Source: Notamacropus eugenii
Taxonomy: Eukaryota > Chordata > Mammalia > Diprotodontia > Macropodidae
Length of the DNA stretch: 64,000 bases
Assembly: GCF_028372415.1 (NCBI RefSeq)
Contig: NC_092875.1
Coordinates: 196,430,872-196,494,871 of the forward strand
Direction of reading: 5' to 3'
The notes under the pieces are model-generated. The model was given only the letters and a program-made list of their open reading frames with translations. It ran no database searches and was not told where the DNA came from. Below are positions 54,030-64,000 of this stretch, piece after piece. How positions within the stretch are numbered: position 1 is the first letter of the stretch; every line of letters starts with the position of its first letter. A program made the position numbers and the translations under genes.

Positions 54030-56578
54030 AAAATGTAGGGTTTTTTTCCTCTCTTTTAATTAGGTCTGTTTTTGGTTTTACTTTGTCTAATATCAGAATT
54101 GCTACCCCTGATTTTTTCTTCACTTCTACTGAGGCATAACAGATTCTTCTCCAGACCTTTACTCTGCCTATGTCTTTCAGTTTCAAATGTGTTTCTTGTA
54201 AGCAGTATATTATAGGATTCTGGTTTTTGATCTTTGCTATCTGCTTCTGTTTTGTGGGAGAACTCATTGCTTTCACAACCACAGTTATGTTTACTACGTG
54301 TATATATCCTTCCTTCCTATTTTTCCTCCTGTTTTTCCTCTCTCTCCTTTCACCCTTTCCCTCCTCACCAGTGTTTTGCCTTTACCACTTACCCTGATCT
54401 ACCCTTCTTTTATCAGTTCCCCACCTCCCTTTACTTAATCTGCTCTGCCCACACTTCCCTTTTGAACAAGATAGATTTCTGTATTCCACTGATTGTGTAT
54501 ATTATTCCCTCTTTGAGATGATACTGATGAGAGTAATGTTCAAACGATGCCCATCACCCACCCTCCCATCTTCCTCTTCACTCTAAAATGTCTTTCTTAC
54601 CCCTTCATAAGAAATGTTTGATCCAATTCTACCTCTTCCTTCTTTCTTCCCCCTTTGTATTCCTCTTTCTCATCCTTTAGTATTATTTTTTGTTGCTCTC
54701 TCAAATTCACCTTATACCTGTATCCTCTGTCTATATATATTCCTTTTATCTGTACTATTAGTGATACAGTTTTTAAGTGTTACAAGTATAATCTTCCCAT
54801 TTTATCTGTTCATGCTTCTCAAGGATTTTGAAATTGGAGATTGAATTGTTGGTTTAATCCTGATCTTTTCTTTATGAAGGCTTGACTATTTTTCTCTTGA
54901 TATTTTATGCTTAATTTTGCTGCATCTGTGATTCTTAGTTGTAGCTGTAGCTCCTTTTGCCCTCACAAATATCATGTTCCATGATCTCTAATCCTTTGAT
55001 ATTATAGCCGCCAGGACCTGTGTCATCCTGATTGTGACTCCACAATATTTGAATTGTTTCTTTCTGGCTACTTGTAACATTTGTTCCTTGACCTCATAAT
55101 TCTGAAATTTAGCTATAATGTTTCTTAGAGTTTTTATTTTGGGATGTCTTCCCTGAGGTTATTGGTAGATTTTTTTCAATGCCTGTTTTGCCCTATGGTC
55201 CTAGGATATCAGGGCAGTTTTCTTTGATAATTTCTTGAAAGATACTCTCCCTGCTGTCTTTTTAATTAAAACTTTCACTTAGTCCAGTGATTTTGATCTT
55301 ATTTCCTCTAGCTCTGTTTTCCAGGTAAGTTATTCCAGGTAAGGTATTTTATATTTTCTTTCATTTTTTTCATTCTTTTAAATTTGTGTTTGATTAATTC
55401 ATGATGTCATATAAAGCCATTAGCTTTCACTTACCCAATTCTTACATTTAAGATATTGTTTTCCTCATTTAGCTTTTATTCTCTCTTTTGCATTTGTCCA
55501 ATTGTACTCTTTCAGGGTTTTTTTTTCCTTCAGTGGATTTTTATATCTACTTATCCATTTGGTCAATTCTATTTTTTAAGCAGTTTTCCTGGCTATTGAT
55601 TCTTTTTTTCATAATTCTCTTTCATTACTCTTTTCCCATTTTTTTCTTCTACCTCCCTAATACGATTTTTAAGCTCCTCTTAGAGCTCTTCCATGTGTTC
55701 TTTCTGGGGTTGAGATCACTTTCTGTTTTTCTTTGGTATTTTGCCCATAGATGTTTTGACATTGCTCTCCTCTTCTGAGTTTGTTTCTTGGTCTCCCCTG
55801 TCATTGTAATAACTTTCTATGGTCAGATAGTTATTGCTGTGCTTGTTGTTATTTTCTGCTCATCCTTTGTTTACATTTTTCCTTCCTTTTAAATTTGAGC
55901 TGTGTTCCAGGGTTACAGGGGCACTGTCTCTGGCTTCTCATGCTAGTGGCAGCAGGCCCTTGCTATTTACTTGGTGCTGCACTTATATTGCCCTGAGGCC
56001 CATGGGAGGCCCCCTTGTTCTTCACTGAGGGTCTAGGGTAGGGGTTAACTGTTGGATCTGGATTCCATAGGTTGCCTGGTGCTGAGCTAAGGTCAGAGTG
56101 GTGGTCTGGCATGTGTTGAGGCCCAGTGGGATGTTTCTGCATTTCCCTGTGGCTACACTGATGGACATGGCAGTCAGAGCTCTGAAAAATGCTTTTCTGC
56201 CAAGGCTACCCTGAAGCACATTATGGTTCTCAGAGCTGGAGTCTGGAGGTTCTGTTGGCTATACTAAGGCATGTGGAGTGTCCTGGTGTTGGTGTTTGCC
56301 TGTTCCACTGCACTAGGGCTTAGGATCTCTTGTTGGTTTGCTGACGTGGGGCTTGCTTCTGCCTTGCTGGGATACTTACTAACTCAAGTTGTACTCTTTC
56401 ACCCAACTGAGATGGACTTTTCTTGCTAATCCTCCAAGTTTCCTGAGCTAAAAATTTGTTTCATCTCATCTTCTTGGTTCTGCTTTTCCAGGATTTGTTT
56501 GGTGGCTCTATTTTATAGTTGTTTGGAGGTGAGCATAGGTGAACTGCAGAATTTTACTGCTTACTCCCTCATCTTGGA
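54030..56578 (-). mobile_element. L1 copy 'h': start of ORF2, spacer, ORF1 and 5'UTR (3' part missing)
   Basis: Minus-strand L1 of the same old subfamily as copy 'e'. It retains the ORF2 endonuclease N-terminal part (54030-54300; HLKLKDIGRVKVWRRICYAS in the 54025-54282 frame), the pyrimidine-rich spacer (54300-54800), ORF1 remains (54830-55850) and a 5'UTR ending CCCTCATCTTGGATCC near 56578. Most of ORF2 and the 3' end are absent on the left. Confidence 0.83.
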
Positions 56579-56599
56579 TCCTGGAAGTGTGTCTGGCTT

Positions 56600-57200
56600 C
56601 CACAGTTCTTCCTCTCCTGGTGACATCATCCACCTCCCTGGTTTCAGTCATCAGATCTATGTGGATTTCTCTCAAATCTGTGCATCTAGCCCCAATTTCT
56701 CTCTTGATGTTTCTTGTTTCTTTGTCTAGATATTGCAAGAGAACTTCAAACCTAACATGTCTAAAACCCAACCTATCATCTTACCCATTAAACTATTCTT
56801 CCTCCACCTTTATTATTTCTGTTTATGCCTCAACTATCTTACCATTTACACAATTTCAAAATATAAAGTTATTCTCAATTTTTCTCTCTTTTAGTCTCTG
56901 AATACCTAATCAGTGCCCAAGAATTTTCTTCGTAGTTTTTTTTCTAACTTCTACTTCATCTCTTTCATTTATAAAGAGCCACTCAGGCCCTCATCATTTT
57001 TCATCTGGAATATTGGAACCATGTCCTAATTGGTCCCCATTGTTATTATCTTCCCTCTCCAATGAATTGTTCATACAATTTTCATATTCATCTTGTGACC
57101 TGAGCAAAAAACATTGTGTTTCTTTATTGTCTAAAGTATAAATGACAAAATCTTTACCTTAATATCTAAGGGATTCTCCAAGACCCTACTCTGAGACAAC
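56600..57200 (+). repeat. L2 internal fragment
   Basis: 'CAAACCTAACATGTCTAAAA', 'CCAACCTATCATCTTACCC' and 'GGCCCTCATCATTTTTCATC' follow the end of the L2 ORF. No usable frame. Confidence 0.6.
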
Positions 57201-57814
57201 CAGTTTTCCCTCAGAATTGGCAGGTAGAAAGTATGTCAATCAAAGAGGTTCTGGATTAAGGAGACAAAGAGTATCAGTGATTTTACTTCTCTCATGTATT
57301 AAACTACTTTTCTTTGAGGACTTTTTGTCTTAAATATCTCTCTTTTTTTCTTTTCATTTTCTTTTCTTTTGCACACCTATGGGTTTTAGTTATTCTAAAT
57401 ATATCTTCCCTACCACTAAATATATACTTCTGTACTATTTTCCCCTCCAGTCACAACTTCAGGTAGCTCTAAAAGATGAATGGCTAAAATGCTTCATCCA
57501 TCCTACATGGTTACAGCCTTCTTAATGTTGTAGAAGTCAATATTGATGTAATGGGGCCTCTGAGACCTTGGTTTGTAGTAACCCAATTGTACAACTATCA
57601 AAATAGTGGCCCCAATTCAGGCCACTGAGTTTGATCACTATGAATTATACCTGACATTCTGTAGAATGGAAGAAATAAATCATACTAAATCCTGGATATG
57701 CATTTGTGTCAAAGGAGAGGTAAAAAATATAATTCAACCTTGCCTATGGCAAAGTGTTAAGACATGCTGTAATCTCTTCTAAATTAAAAGAATAGTTGAG
57801 TAATAGAGGGAAAT
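57201..57814. other. Unique sequence
   Basis: No gene or known repeat seen. Confidence 0.4.
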
Positions 57815-58394
57815 TGAAAGTGCTTCTCTAGTGAGAGATGAAGAAAGACCATGGAGGAAGATCCTTCTCCCCCCACACCCAGAAGCAAGAAAGGTGCTGT
57901 AGTACCAATGCGATAATCACAGCACCTATGGTGGCTATGAATATCCTGCAATTCTGAATCATGAAATAGAACATACTCTCCACATGGAAGCCAGAACCAA
58001 AACATTCATTCAGACACCAGAAGTCCCAACACCAGAAAGCCAAATTCATCACAACAGCAAAAATCTATACATAATAATAATAATACATAGGACAATATAA
58101 GCCCCAAGTCTTTCCCTGCTAGACTTCCCACAAACCAGCTCCATTAAATACAATCACAAACAAACTCTTCCACTCACACCAGCCTGCTGCCTGCTTGTCT
58201 ATACCCTTCTTAGCTCTGACTGCTCTCACCAGATTTCCTCTCAGCTCTGCTCTAGCTCTGCCTCTTCCCATTTCACCCTTTCTGCTCCAACCCTTTCTGT
58301 TCCATGTGACTCAGACTCATGTGACTCAGGTTTCCATGTGACCCAGGCAGTTCACATGGGCCTATTAATGAATGGGAAAACTCTTCCAATTTAA
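57815..58394. repeat. Unclassified dispersed-repeat candidate
   Basis: A 0.55 kb segment with pyrimidine-rich right part and three near-repeats of CATGTGACTCAGG (58303-58347). Its texture is that of a terminal repeat or a DNA transposon, but I could not name it, see its partner, or fix its ends. Confidence 0.25.
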
Positions 58395-58750
58395 ATTACC
58401 ATTGTAGGTGCTCACATTGTGATCAGAAAAAGAAATATAAGGACACTGTTAAAGTATCTCTGAAGAACTCTGGAATTGATTTCATGACATGGGAGAAGCT
58501 GGCAAAGGACCACCCAGCATGGCATGCCCACATCAAAGAGGTCACTGTGCTCTTTGAGCAAAGTAGAATTGAAGTAGCTCAAAACAAATGCAAGATGTGT
58601 GAATATAGAGAATCCATCTCAAATGTTTGCCTGAACTATTTGTACTCTATCTGTGGCAGAGCGTTTCAAACTCATATTGGTCCTCTCAACCATAGTGAGA
58701 CACACTGGAGCTTTAGTCTAATATAGGTGTGTCATTTTCAAAAATGAAAA
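58395..58750 (+). mobile_element. RTE-like LINE, 3'-end fragment
   Basis: Second copy of the C-terminal region of the LINE at 12440-16552: compare 'TTTCATGACATGGGAGAAGC' here with 'TTATGTGACATGGGAGATAC' there. The 80-codon frame at 58484-58726 is MTWEKLAKDHPAWHAHIKEV ... ICGRAFQTHIGPLNHSETH. 5' truncated; the tail is worn (AAAAATGAAAACCAACCATT). Confidence 0.75.
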
Positions 58751-59054
58751 CCAACCATTAGGACATCTAGCAGAACTGAGATTTGCATTCAAATGGAGCA
58801 AATAAAAATCACAGGAAGATAATTTTCATAGATTTGCATCAGATGTTGACTTAAAGATTTCATCATGGTAAACTTGTGCTTGACCTGCCATTTTTAACAT
58901 TGAGAAAACAGTTATAGTAATAAAAGATTTATGTGCTTATTTCTTTAATACCATCTTTTCATGTTAGCCCATTGAATTCTAAGGGCTAGGGAAAAGTATC
59001 TCTTCTACTTGGATTTTTTTTTTTTTTACCCATACTTTCCTACCCCTAGAGATT
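58751..59054. other. Unique sequence
   Basis: Nothing recognised; a T-run lies near 59015-59030. Confidence 0.4.
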
Positions 59055-59345
59055 TTCTCACAGGATTCTCTCTTCTGTGGAATGCTCTTCTTCATGAATT
59101 CCTGGTCTTACTTCAAGAATTGGTTTAAATGGTACTTGCCTTAGCTATACCATCTTTCCTCACATCTCTCATAATATTTTGCTTCTAATTCTCCTATGTA
59201 AAAATCAGATTTTATTTAATATCATTATATACATTTTATTTCTCTTTCCTACATTATAGATTCCTTTATGGCATTGGACTGTGCCTCTTAGACAGCACCT
59301 TGGACATAGTATGCGATTAAAAAGTATTTTGTTCAACTTAATTCA
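59055..59345 (+). repeat. L2-like 3'-end fragment
   Basis: 'TACATTATAGATTCCTTTAT', 'GACAGCACCTTGGACATAGT' and 'GCGATTAAAAAGTATTTTGT' follow the L2 3' end in degraded form. Confidence 0.5.
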
Positions 59346-60844
59346 TCAATAGAATTGAATACCTCCTGGAAAATGAGTACCCTTGTTCTATTTCACATAA
59401 TTATTCTTTTATTGATATTATTTAGAATTTTCCTCCACCTGCTTTTAACTCAAATGCCAGAGATTTCTATGTGATCATTCGAACAAGTCATGAAGTTCTA
59501 AAGTGCCCTCCTCATTTTGTTCCTTTTGGAGGGCACAATATTAATTTTCTCCGTAGTAGTAAAAGGCCCCAAACGCTTTCTTGACTTTCAAGGACGGTGC
59601 CCCTCAGGTAAGGTTACGCAGCAGCATTCTCTCATTTTTAACCTGGCAAGTCCAGAATTTCTGTGCCCCAACACAGATAGAAATGCAATGTTTCCAGACT
59701 TGCTGTGCTAATAATGAAAATCATTTCTAAATGACTAAATACTACAACCAATTAGCACATGCAATTCGTGTTACTACAAGAAACTTGCAATAAAGCTTTT
59801 TAGGTAAACAAACCAAAAGAAAGTTTTCCTGAACTTGACAGGCTTAAAAGACTGCATGAGCTTAATTACAGTTAGAGGAAGGGGTGGGGGTGGGGAAGCA
59901 CTTACAATGCTTCATTTGGGGCTCCATCTGTCTTCTCATTTTGTTCTCACATACTGACACATTTACTGAAAAAACAAGGCACTGAAAGTAAAGCCAGGAG
60001 TGTGTGGAGAATTTCAAACATAATATGAAATTGGTGAAGGCCTGTCTCTTGCAGTTGTTTTGTTTTATTTTATTTTTTTCTCTTTCTTTTCTGCTTCTGA
60101 CTGAATTACTACTCAGGAAATATTCCTCCTGAAGGGTTTAAAAAACTAAGGATATATATTATTTTGAATGTCAGTTGAGGCAAATCATGTTTAGCAGTAG
60201 CCTAGTTAGCTATCGTCATCTTGAGAATTTGTATAAGTAAGTTGAAAAATGAATTGATCTTATTGGAATAATTACACACAGGTCCCTGTTCACAGACTCA
60301 GAGGACAGAGTTGTAATAGCAAGGACAAATTGGAATTGAATCAAGGAAGCAACCTTTGGTTTACCTCCAAAACAATTCTAATGTGCCTTGGTTGAAAAAT
60401 GGAGGTTTCTAAACACAAGCAAACAACAAATAAAAAAAGTGTCATGGAGAGTTAAGCAATTGCCTAATGAATTCAATCACTAAACACAGCCAATCTGAGT
60501 TTTTCAGCTAGCAAAAATCAGTAATAATACACTCTTTTATTTGTGTTCACACAACCGTAAACTCTTAGAGTCAGAAGGACTTTTGTCATTGTTCCCATCT
60601 CAATGGTAAGTTTACTTTGAAACCAGATTATTTAGATATTTCTCTACCTGATCATTCTTTATTGGCAAACCCAATATGCCTTTGAAAGATGTCTATGAGA
60701 TGAAAATATAATGCGACTGAATTCCTCTAACAAACATATACTTTATACAAACAAGACTTAGATAGAATAAATTGAAGATAATCTTATAGGGAAGGCTCTA
60801 GCATTAAAAGGAATCAGGAAAGACTAGAAGCTAGTATTTAGCTG
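59346..60844. other. Unique sequence, no gene seen
   Basis: 1.5 kb with no recognised repeat or coding frame. Parts near 59720-59880 (for example 'CAACCAATTAGCACATGCAA', 'GAGCTTAATTACAGTTAGAG') are rich in homeodomain-like ATTA sites and free of simple repeats, which could indicate conserved noncoding DNA. Confidence 0.35.
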
Positions 60845-60975
60845 TCAGTCAGAAAGCATTTTTAAATCACCTAGTATGTGTTAAACATTATGCTAACTGC
60901 TAGAAATACAAATTTGGAAAAAACAGCCCCTGCCCTAAAGTACTTCACCCTGTAATCCAAGAAAGCTGCATACAA
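60845..60975 (-). repeat. L2/MIR-type 3' fragment
   Basis: 'AGAAAGCATTTTTAAATCAC', 'CTAGTATGTGTTAAACATTA' and 'CAGCCCCTGCCCTAAAGTAC' are the complement of an L2/MIR-type 3' end. Confidence 0.6.
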
Positions 60976-62632
60976 AAAGCAGTGATGAGGGGGAGAAGGT
61001 GTCCCAGCAGAGGAGCATGATGGAGAATTCTAGCCCAGTAAATGGAAGTTATGTTATCAGGAGGGAGCCATGTCTCAGTGAGTACAACTTAGAAAGAGTG
61101 ACAAAAGAATAAAAAAAAAAAAAAAAGATGAAATCACACATTCCCAGAGCATAACGACAGTGGTGGGTAGCTTTAGAGTGGAATGTGGGTGCATAGGAGT
61201 GTTGAGGTAGATAGGCATATACTTGAAATATGCAAAGCACAGTAGTGCTAAACCTCTATCCTTTTAAGATGAATTTGGGACTAAGCCAGGAAAATAAAGT
61301 ATATGAAGAAACTAGGTAATTGCAAGTTGGTCAAAAACAGATGATAAGGATACTGATTCTATTTGATTGCCTATAAAAGTCCTTTGAAAAAGAATTCCAA
61401 AAATATTTTAATAAAGTCAGTGTTATTAGACCAAATGCATAATAACCCAGGGAGATTGCTTTATAAGCATCAGTATTATTTGGATCTTTAAGTTCTAAGA
61501 GATTCTTGACCTTTCAAATCATCTCCAAACAGAGGGGAAACCTAGGTATATAAGTCTTCTTAAAATTGAAACTTTGAGGTATGATAGCTTACAGTTTGTG
61601 TAGATGAATGTGGCAACTGGAAAAAATAAAAGTGCAAAAGATTGACTTCCAGATATGAGCAGCTGTGAGTAATTCTTTTGAGTTCCTTGTCAATCTAAAG
61701 GACATGTAGTCTGGTGCCAGTCAGTTGTCCCAGTCTGAATCTTTGGGGTCCACTTAACTGTTCTGTTCCCTGCCTTATTTGTCTGAGGAAAACATACCCT
61801 AAACATACCCGCTTGTTAATGAGAATTTGGGCCATAAAAATGCTAATGTTAGGCTGTGGATTGTCACAAAGGCAATCTTACTGATGCTGTACAAAGTAAC
61901 AGGCCCTAAGTAAATTGTTATCTGATTTCTGTATTCATTTTTTCCCCTCCACTAAACTACTTACAGCAACTCATAGCTCAGATTTGTTGCATAGGAGACC
62001 AGGGTAATAGATGGAGGTATGCCAAATGTAAATTCTAGTGCCCTACAGCAACGCTAAACTGATTCCTCCTTTTTAGTGTATCAAGTTAAGTAGTTTTAAA
62101 CCAGTACATATGGAAAATTCAAACTTTTAAAAAGCATTAAAACATGTAATATAGACTTGTTCTTTAATCTTGAATTTAGATACTTTTAAAAGTACGTGTA
62201 AGAATATTCATACACATACATACATATATATTTCTCACCTATGCAAAATCATGAATTTTCATTTATATATGTGCTTATATATTTATTTATCTCATTCGAT
62301 TTTCATATCAGAAAAAAAGAATAGTTTATCTTTCCATTTAAGCTGACCACCCTCAGTCTTATTGGTAACATCTCAAATATCCCTTCCTACTCTGAAGTTC
62401 CAAAACATACTGTGTAATATCTTGTCCTTTGTAGTGATGTTTCCAGGGATACCATGCTGCAAATATAGCTATTCTCACACCTGTGTTGAATATTAGATTA
62501 TTCAGGGAACCTTGTTAAAAAAATTTCAAAATCAGATGCAGAAATTTCTACAAACATCTTTTTATATTTCCCTCCCTCCCCTACACTCACTGTTTAAGAG
62601 ATAATGGAGAGCTACCATGTTCACTCTTTTTG

Positions 62633-62692
62633 AATTTATCACAGATTGCTTCTCTCCAGGTGGGAGAAGAGTTTCACTCCATGAATGTGTTT
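62633..62692 (+). repeat. Local direct repeat, copy 1
   Basis: Starts AATTTATCACAGATTGCTTC; the first 28 bases match copy 2 at 27 positions, the rest more loosely. Confidence 0.8.
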
Positions 62693-63063
62693 ATTTCTTA
62701 TTTTAATTTGTCTTCAAATGGATATGAAAGCACTAAGTGAATTGTACATCCTATCACACACATCAATTCAAGCTCTTGCTTCCAAGCTTGCTGAAATACT
62801 GAACTGCATTAGGGTACTTTTAGGTAAATTGACCTAGTAACTTAATTTGTTTACTAAGCATCTTTGATAACATCTTCACCCCCCAGTTTAATTATCTTGA
62901 CTAGGACCCTGACAGGTGTGCATGTCACTGTAACAGTATGTCAGATCTTCAGGATAACACATTAATGATCTGAGGTTTCTAGGGTGTCATTTTTGTGGAC
63001 TCTTGGACTGACTGTTTAATAAATAGAATCCCCATGACCTGAAAACTTTAATGTGCTTCTTTC

Positions 63064-63122
63064 AATTTATCACAGATTGCTTCTCTCTAGGTAGGGAGAC
63101 AGTTGGACTTAATGAATTTGTT
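63064..63122 (+). repeat. Local direct repeat, copy 2
   Basis: Same start as copy 1, 431 bases downstream. Confidence 0.8.
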
Positions 63123-63734
63123 CAAATATTCAAATAGGCATTGCCCCCTTCAAAGTCACTCACCTCAAAAGACTATAAATTAGTCCAATGATATTACCAT
63201 TAATCCAAACATTTTGAGAATTACTCTCCAGAGTCTGCTTTATGAGTCACAAAGGATAATCAGCATCACCACTGTTTGATTTTCCCCAAATTACAAAAAT
63301 AATGCTGAAACTAGATAATCATTTCAGTGAGACATAAAGCATCAAAGAACTGAGGATGCAATTGAGGATCTCCAGTGTTTTAGGGTTTTTAGATTATTTT
63401 AGTATTGAGATATTTATTTTTCTATCATTCAGTATTTGATTGTAGGAAGTCACAGATCTGAACTTTTAATGTGACCACTTCTTCCTTTCTTTGTAAAGAA
63501 TCATGAATAGCTTTCCACATATCCAAAATTCAAACATTAAACTAAACAAGAATTTTAATGAGGAAACATTTTCAGCTTAGTATGTTTGTTCCATTGCTTA
63601 GACAATTGACTAAGTGTCAGTGAGACACTCCAATTCCTCTATCTCCTTTGATGCGCAAGTCCAAGAAAGAGAATTTATGACAACAGAGCAAAGGACATAG
63701 ACAATACAACAACTGAAGTTGAACTAAACATAGA

Positions 63735-63852
63735 AATATGAACTTGGAATCAGAAGAGCTGGAGTCCAATTCCCACTGTCACTTAATAACTCTGTGACCT
63801 TGGGCAAAATATTTTACCCTCATAAGCTTGTTTCTTTATCCAAAAGATGAGG
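63735..63852 (+). repeat. MIR-type CORE-SINE fragment
   Basis: 'AACTTGGAATCAGAAGAGCT', 'GAGTCCAATTCCCACTGTCA', 'CTGTGACCTTGGGCAAAATA' and 'GTTTCTTTATCCAAAAGATG' in MIR order. Confidence 0.7.
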
Positions 63853-63856
63853 TGAT

Positions 63857-64000
63857 TTCTGTTGCTGTTGTTTATTTAGTCATTTTCACCTGTGTCCAAC
63901 TCTTTGTGATCTTTTTTGGTGTTTACTTGACAAAGATACTAGAGAGATTTGCCATTTTCTTCTCCAGTTCATTTTATAGATGAGGAAACTGAGGCAAACA
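63857..64000 (-). repeat. Marsupial tRNA-headed SINE, cut by the window edge
   Basis: Complement of the SINE at 40881-41124: 'TTATTTAGTCATTTTCACCT', 'GTGTCCAACTCTTTGTGATC', 'CAAAGATACTAGAGAGATTT' and 'AGATGAGGAAACTGAGGCAA'. The head lies beyond 64000. Confidence 0.85.

Larger units (their letters stand above)
60976..63734. other. Unique AT-rich sequence with one local duplication
   Basis: 2.8 kb without gene or known dispersed repeat. Holds an A-run at 61111-61127, a CATA/TATA-rich patch at 62205-62300 and a 60-base imperfect direct repeat (62633-62692 and 63064-63122). Confidence 0.45.

Noticed and set aside
56499-56901. Plus-strand frames of 76 and 120 codons
   Set aside because: They span the L1 'h' 5'UTR and an L2 fragment; no conserved protein features.
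1-64000. A new multi-gene system (defence, toxin or biosynthetic)
   Set aside because: No cluster of intact non-transposon genes exists in the window; all long frames trace to LINEs, the NCL pseudogene, UTRs or simple repeats.

Overview
The window is intergenic or intronic DNA from a marsupial genome. The evidence is the repeat content: L1 and ORF1-only half-L1 (HAL1) elements of the opossum/dasyurid type, the marsupial tRNA-headed SINE with a (CAA)n tail, an RTE-like LINE with an (AACC)n tail, and scattered MIR and L2 remnants. I cannot name the species. I found no intact host protein-coding gene, no RNA gene, no CRISPR array and no operon. The only host-gene sequence I recognise is a processed pseudogene of nucleolin (NCL). 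By my boundaries, about 35 kb of the 64 kb is L1 or HAL1 sequence.

Layout. 1-5651: three stacked minus-strand L1/HAL1 pieces. 5652-10000: mostly unique sequence with MIR, L2, CR1/L3-like and old L1 fragments. 10003-11915: plus-strand L1/HAL1 5' part. 12317-16706: a SINE split by an RTE-like LINE. 16860-18160: an LTR-like segment and an L1 5'UTR. 20201-35345: an old full-length L1 (minus), interrupted by an RTE-tailed SINE-like repeat that itself holds a 6.9 kb full-length L1 (21265-28196, 16-bp target duplication), and by a deleted mini-HAL1 (31686-32655). 35346-38344: ancient repeats and a possible conserved noncoding stretch. 38345-39428: L1 5' part. 40149-43078: NCL processed pseudogene carrying a SINE and a hAT miniature element. 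44965-53928: an old HAL1 split by two younger HAL1s, all three with visible target duplications. 54030-56578: another L1. 56600-64000: L2, RTE and SINE fragments in otherwise unique sequence.

How the parts work together. The L1 enzyme (ORF2) is the known mobiliser of L1s, of ORF1-only HAL1s and of processed pseudogenes. The short target duplications and A-tails here fit that. The RTE-like element is the likely mobiliser of the SINE-like repeats that share its 3' tail. The nests give a relative insertion order without any clock. Every long reading frame in the window is either part of a LINE, part of the NCL pseudogene, or a chance frame in a UTR or simple repeat. The most unusual items are HAL1 copy E, with about 0.95 kb of 3' sequence absent from its relatives, and the NCL pseudogene, with a segment of its own N-terminal region copied into RRM1.
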